Assembly: GCA_024691765.1 (NCBI GenBank)
Contig: JAILNI010000054.1
Location: 1-40,729 of the forward strand
DNA length: 40,729 bases
Origin: Bacteroidales bacterium
Lineage (GTDB): Bacteria > Bacteroidota > Bacteroidia > Bacteroidales > UBA932
Reading direction: 5' to 3'
Positions within the stretch are counted from its first letter, which is position 1; every line of letters starts with the position of its first letter. Shown one piece after another: positions 40,501-40,729 of the stretch. The notes below the pieces were generated by a model. The model worked only from the letters and a program-made list of their open reading frames with translations, ran no database searches and was not told the DNA's origin. A program made the translations under genes and the position numbers.

Positions 40501-40729
40501 TGCTTAATATAGATGGCATCTTCGTCCCCAGCCATGCGCTTGGGAGCGGACTTCGGCTCAAGGGTTACGAAGCTCTTATCTATTCACGCATAGAAGGCTT
40601 CACTTCAAATGATTGCGGTATGTACTGTAGTGAGAAAAGCATTGCACAATACCTCGGTTGTAGGCGGGAGTGTGTCTCCAGAGCCATTCAAAGCTTATTG
40701 AGGAAAAAACTTATCGAGCAATCGCCGAC
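40500..40729 (+). CDS. Winged-helix/HTH protein, N-terminal fragment (possible replication or regulatory protein)
   Basis: The ATG overlaps the stop of the HTH gene, and the frame stays open to the end of the window, giving 76 complete codons. The sequence has SGLRLKGYEALIYSRIEGF and then CSEKSIAQYLGCRRECVSRAIQSLLRKKLI, a clear winged-helix pattern like those at the N-terminus of plasmid or element replication initiators and of GntR-like regulators. The rest lies outside the window. The tight coupling with an excisionase-like gene suggests an element maintenance module. The exact role cannot be set from this fragment. Confidence 0.65.
   Translation, partial: MLNIDGIFVPSHALGSGLRLKGYEALIYSRIEGFTSNDCGMYCSEKSIAQYLGCRRECVSRAIQSLLRKKLIEQSP

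Overview
This window is a chromosomal segment of a high-GC member of the Bacteroidota, most likely Bacteroidales. Four things point there. Most promoters I can find carry the Bacteroidota -7 box TAnnTTTG, and Shine-Dalgarno motifs are largely absent. The gene families are typical of the phylum: a Tsx-like DUF5020 outer-membrane protein, an omega-like RpoZ, a S1 protein with an acidic N-terminal extension, and an aldose-epimerase lipoprotein. Lipoprotein and outer-membrane genes are frequent. Coding density is very high and no stretch over 300 bases lacks a gene. The species cannot be named from the sequence alone.

Layout. 1-5056 (+): the end of a CorA-type transporter, then rpsA, rnz, a glucosaminidase with LysM repeats and mltG, with start/stop overlaps from rpsA on. 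5116-9554: a RelA/SpoT-family synthetase (-) diverging from uvrB (+). 9630-15749 (-): a compact nucleobase/GMP operon, guaB-guaA-uraA-apt-Tsx-like channel-purine permease, closed by a terminator. It covers outer-membrane entry, inner-membrane uptake, phosphoribosylation and IMP-to-GMP conversion. Its GuaB lacks the CBS pair and its GuaA lacks the glutaminase domain. 15835-20675: galM (-), htpG (+) and an AMP-forming acyl-CoA ligase (-). 20809-24510: a HAD phosphatase (+) facing an arginine-catabolism operon (-) of a short non-canonical deiminase, carbamate kinase and ornithine carbamoyltransferase. 24615-25910 (+): a small outer-membrane barrel and an unknown lipoprotein.

25939-28191: tRNA-His (-) and a divergent OadA/PycB-type carboxyltransferase (+), flanked by an inverted pair of palindromic elements. 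28202-32741: miaB (-), two envelope proteins and rpoN (+), then upp (-). 32761-38736: a Fur-family regulator (-) with promoters back to back with trxB (+), followed by bamD, rpoZ, recN, grpE and dnaJ. 38849-39315: rplS and tRNA-Arg(ACG). From about 39316 composition becomes AT-richer and the content changes to an unknown two-pass membrane protein, an excisionase-like HTH protein and a truncated winged-helix protein. This looks like the start of an integrated element next to the tRNA, although no integrase is in view.

The observations most worth following are the double domain loss in guaB/guaA, the non-canonical deiminase operon, the inverted palindromic elements around tRNA-His and the carboxyltransferase, the displaced carrier lysine in that enzyme, a TGAC-N4-TGTCA motif shared by htpG and grpE, and -7 boxes placed so close to start codons that several mRNAs should be leaderless.
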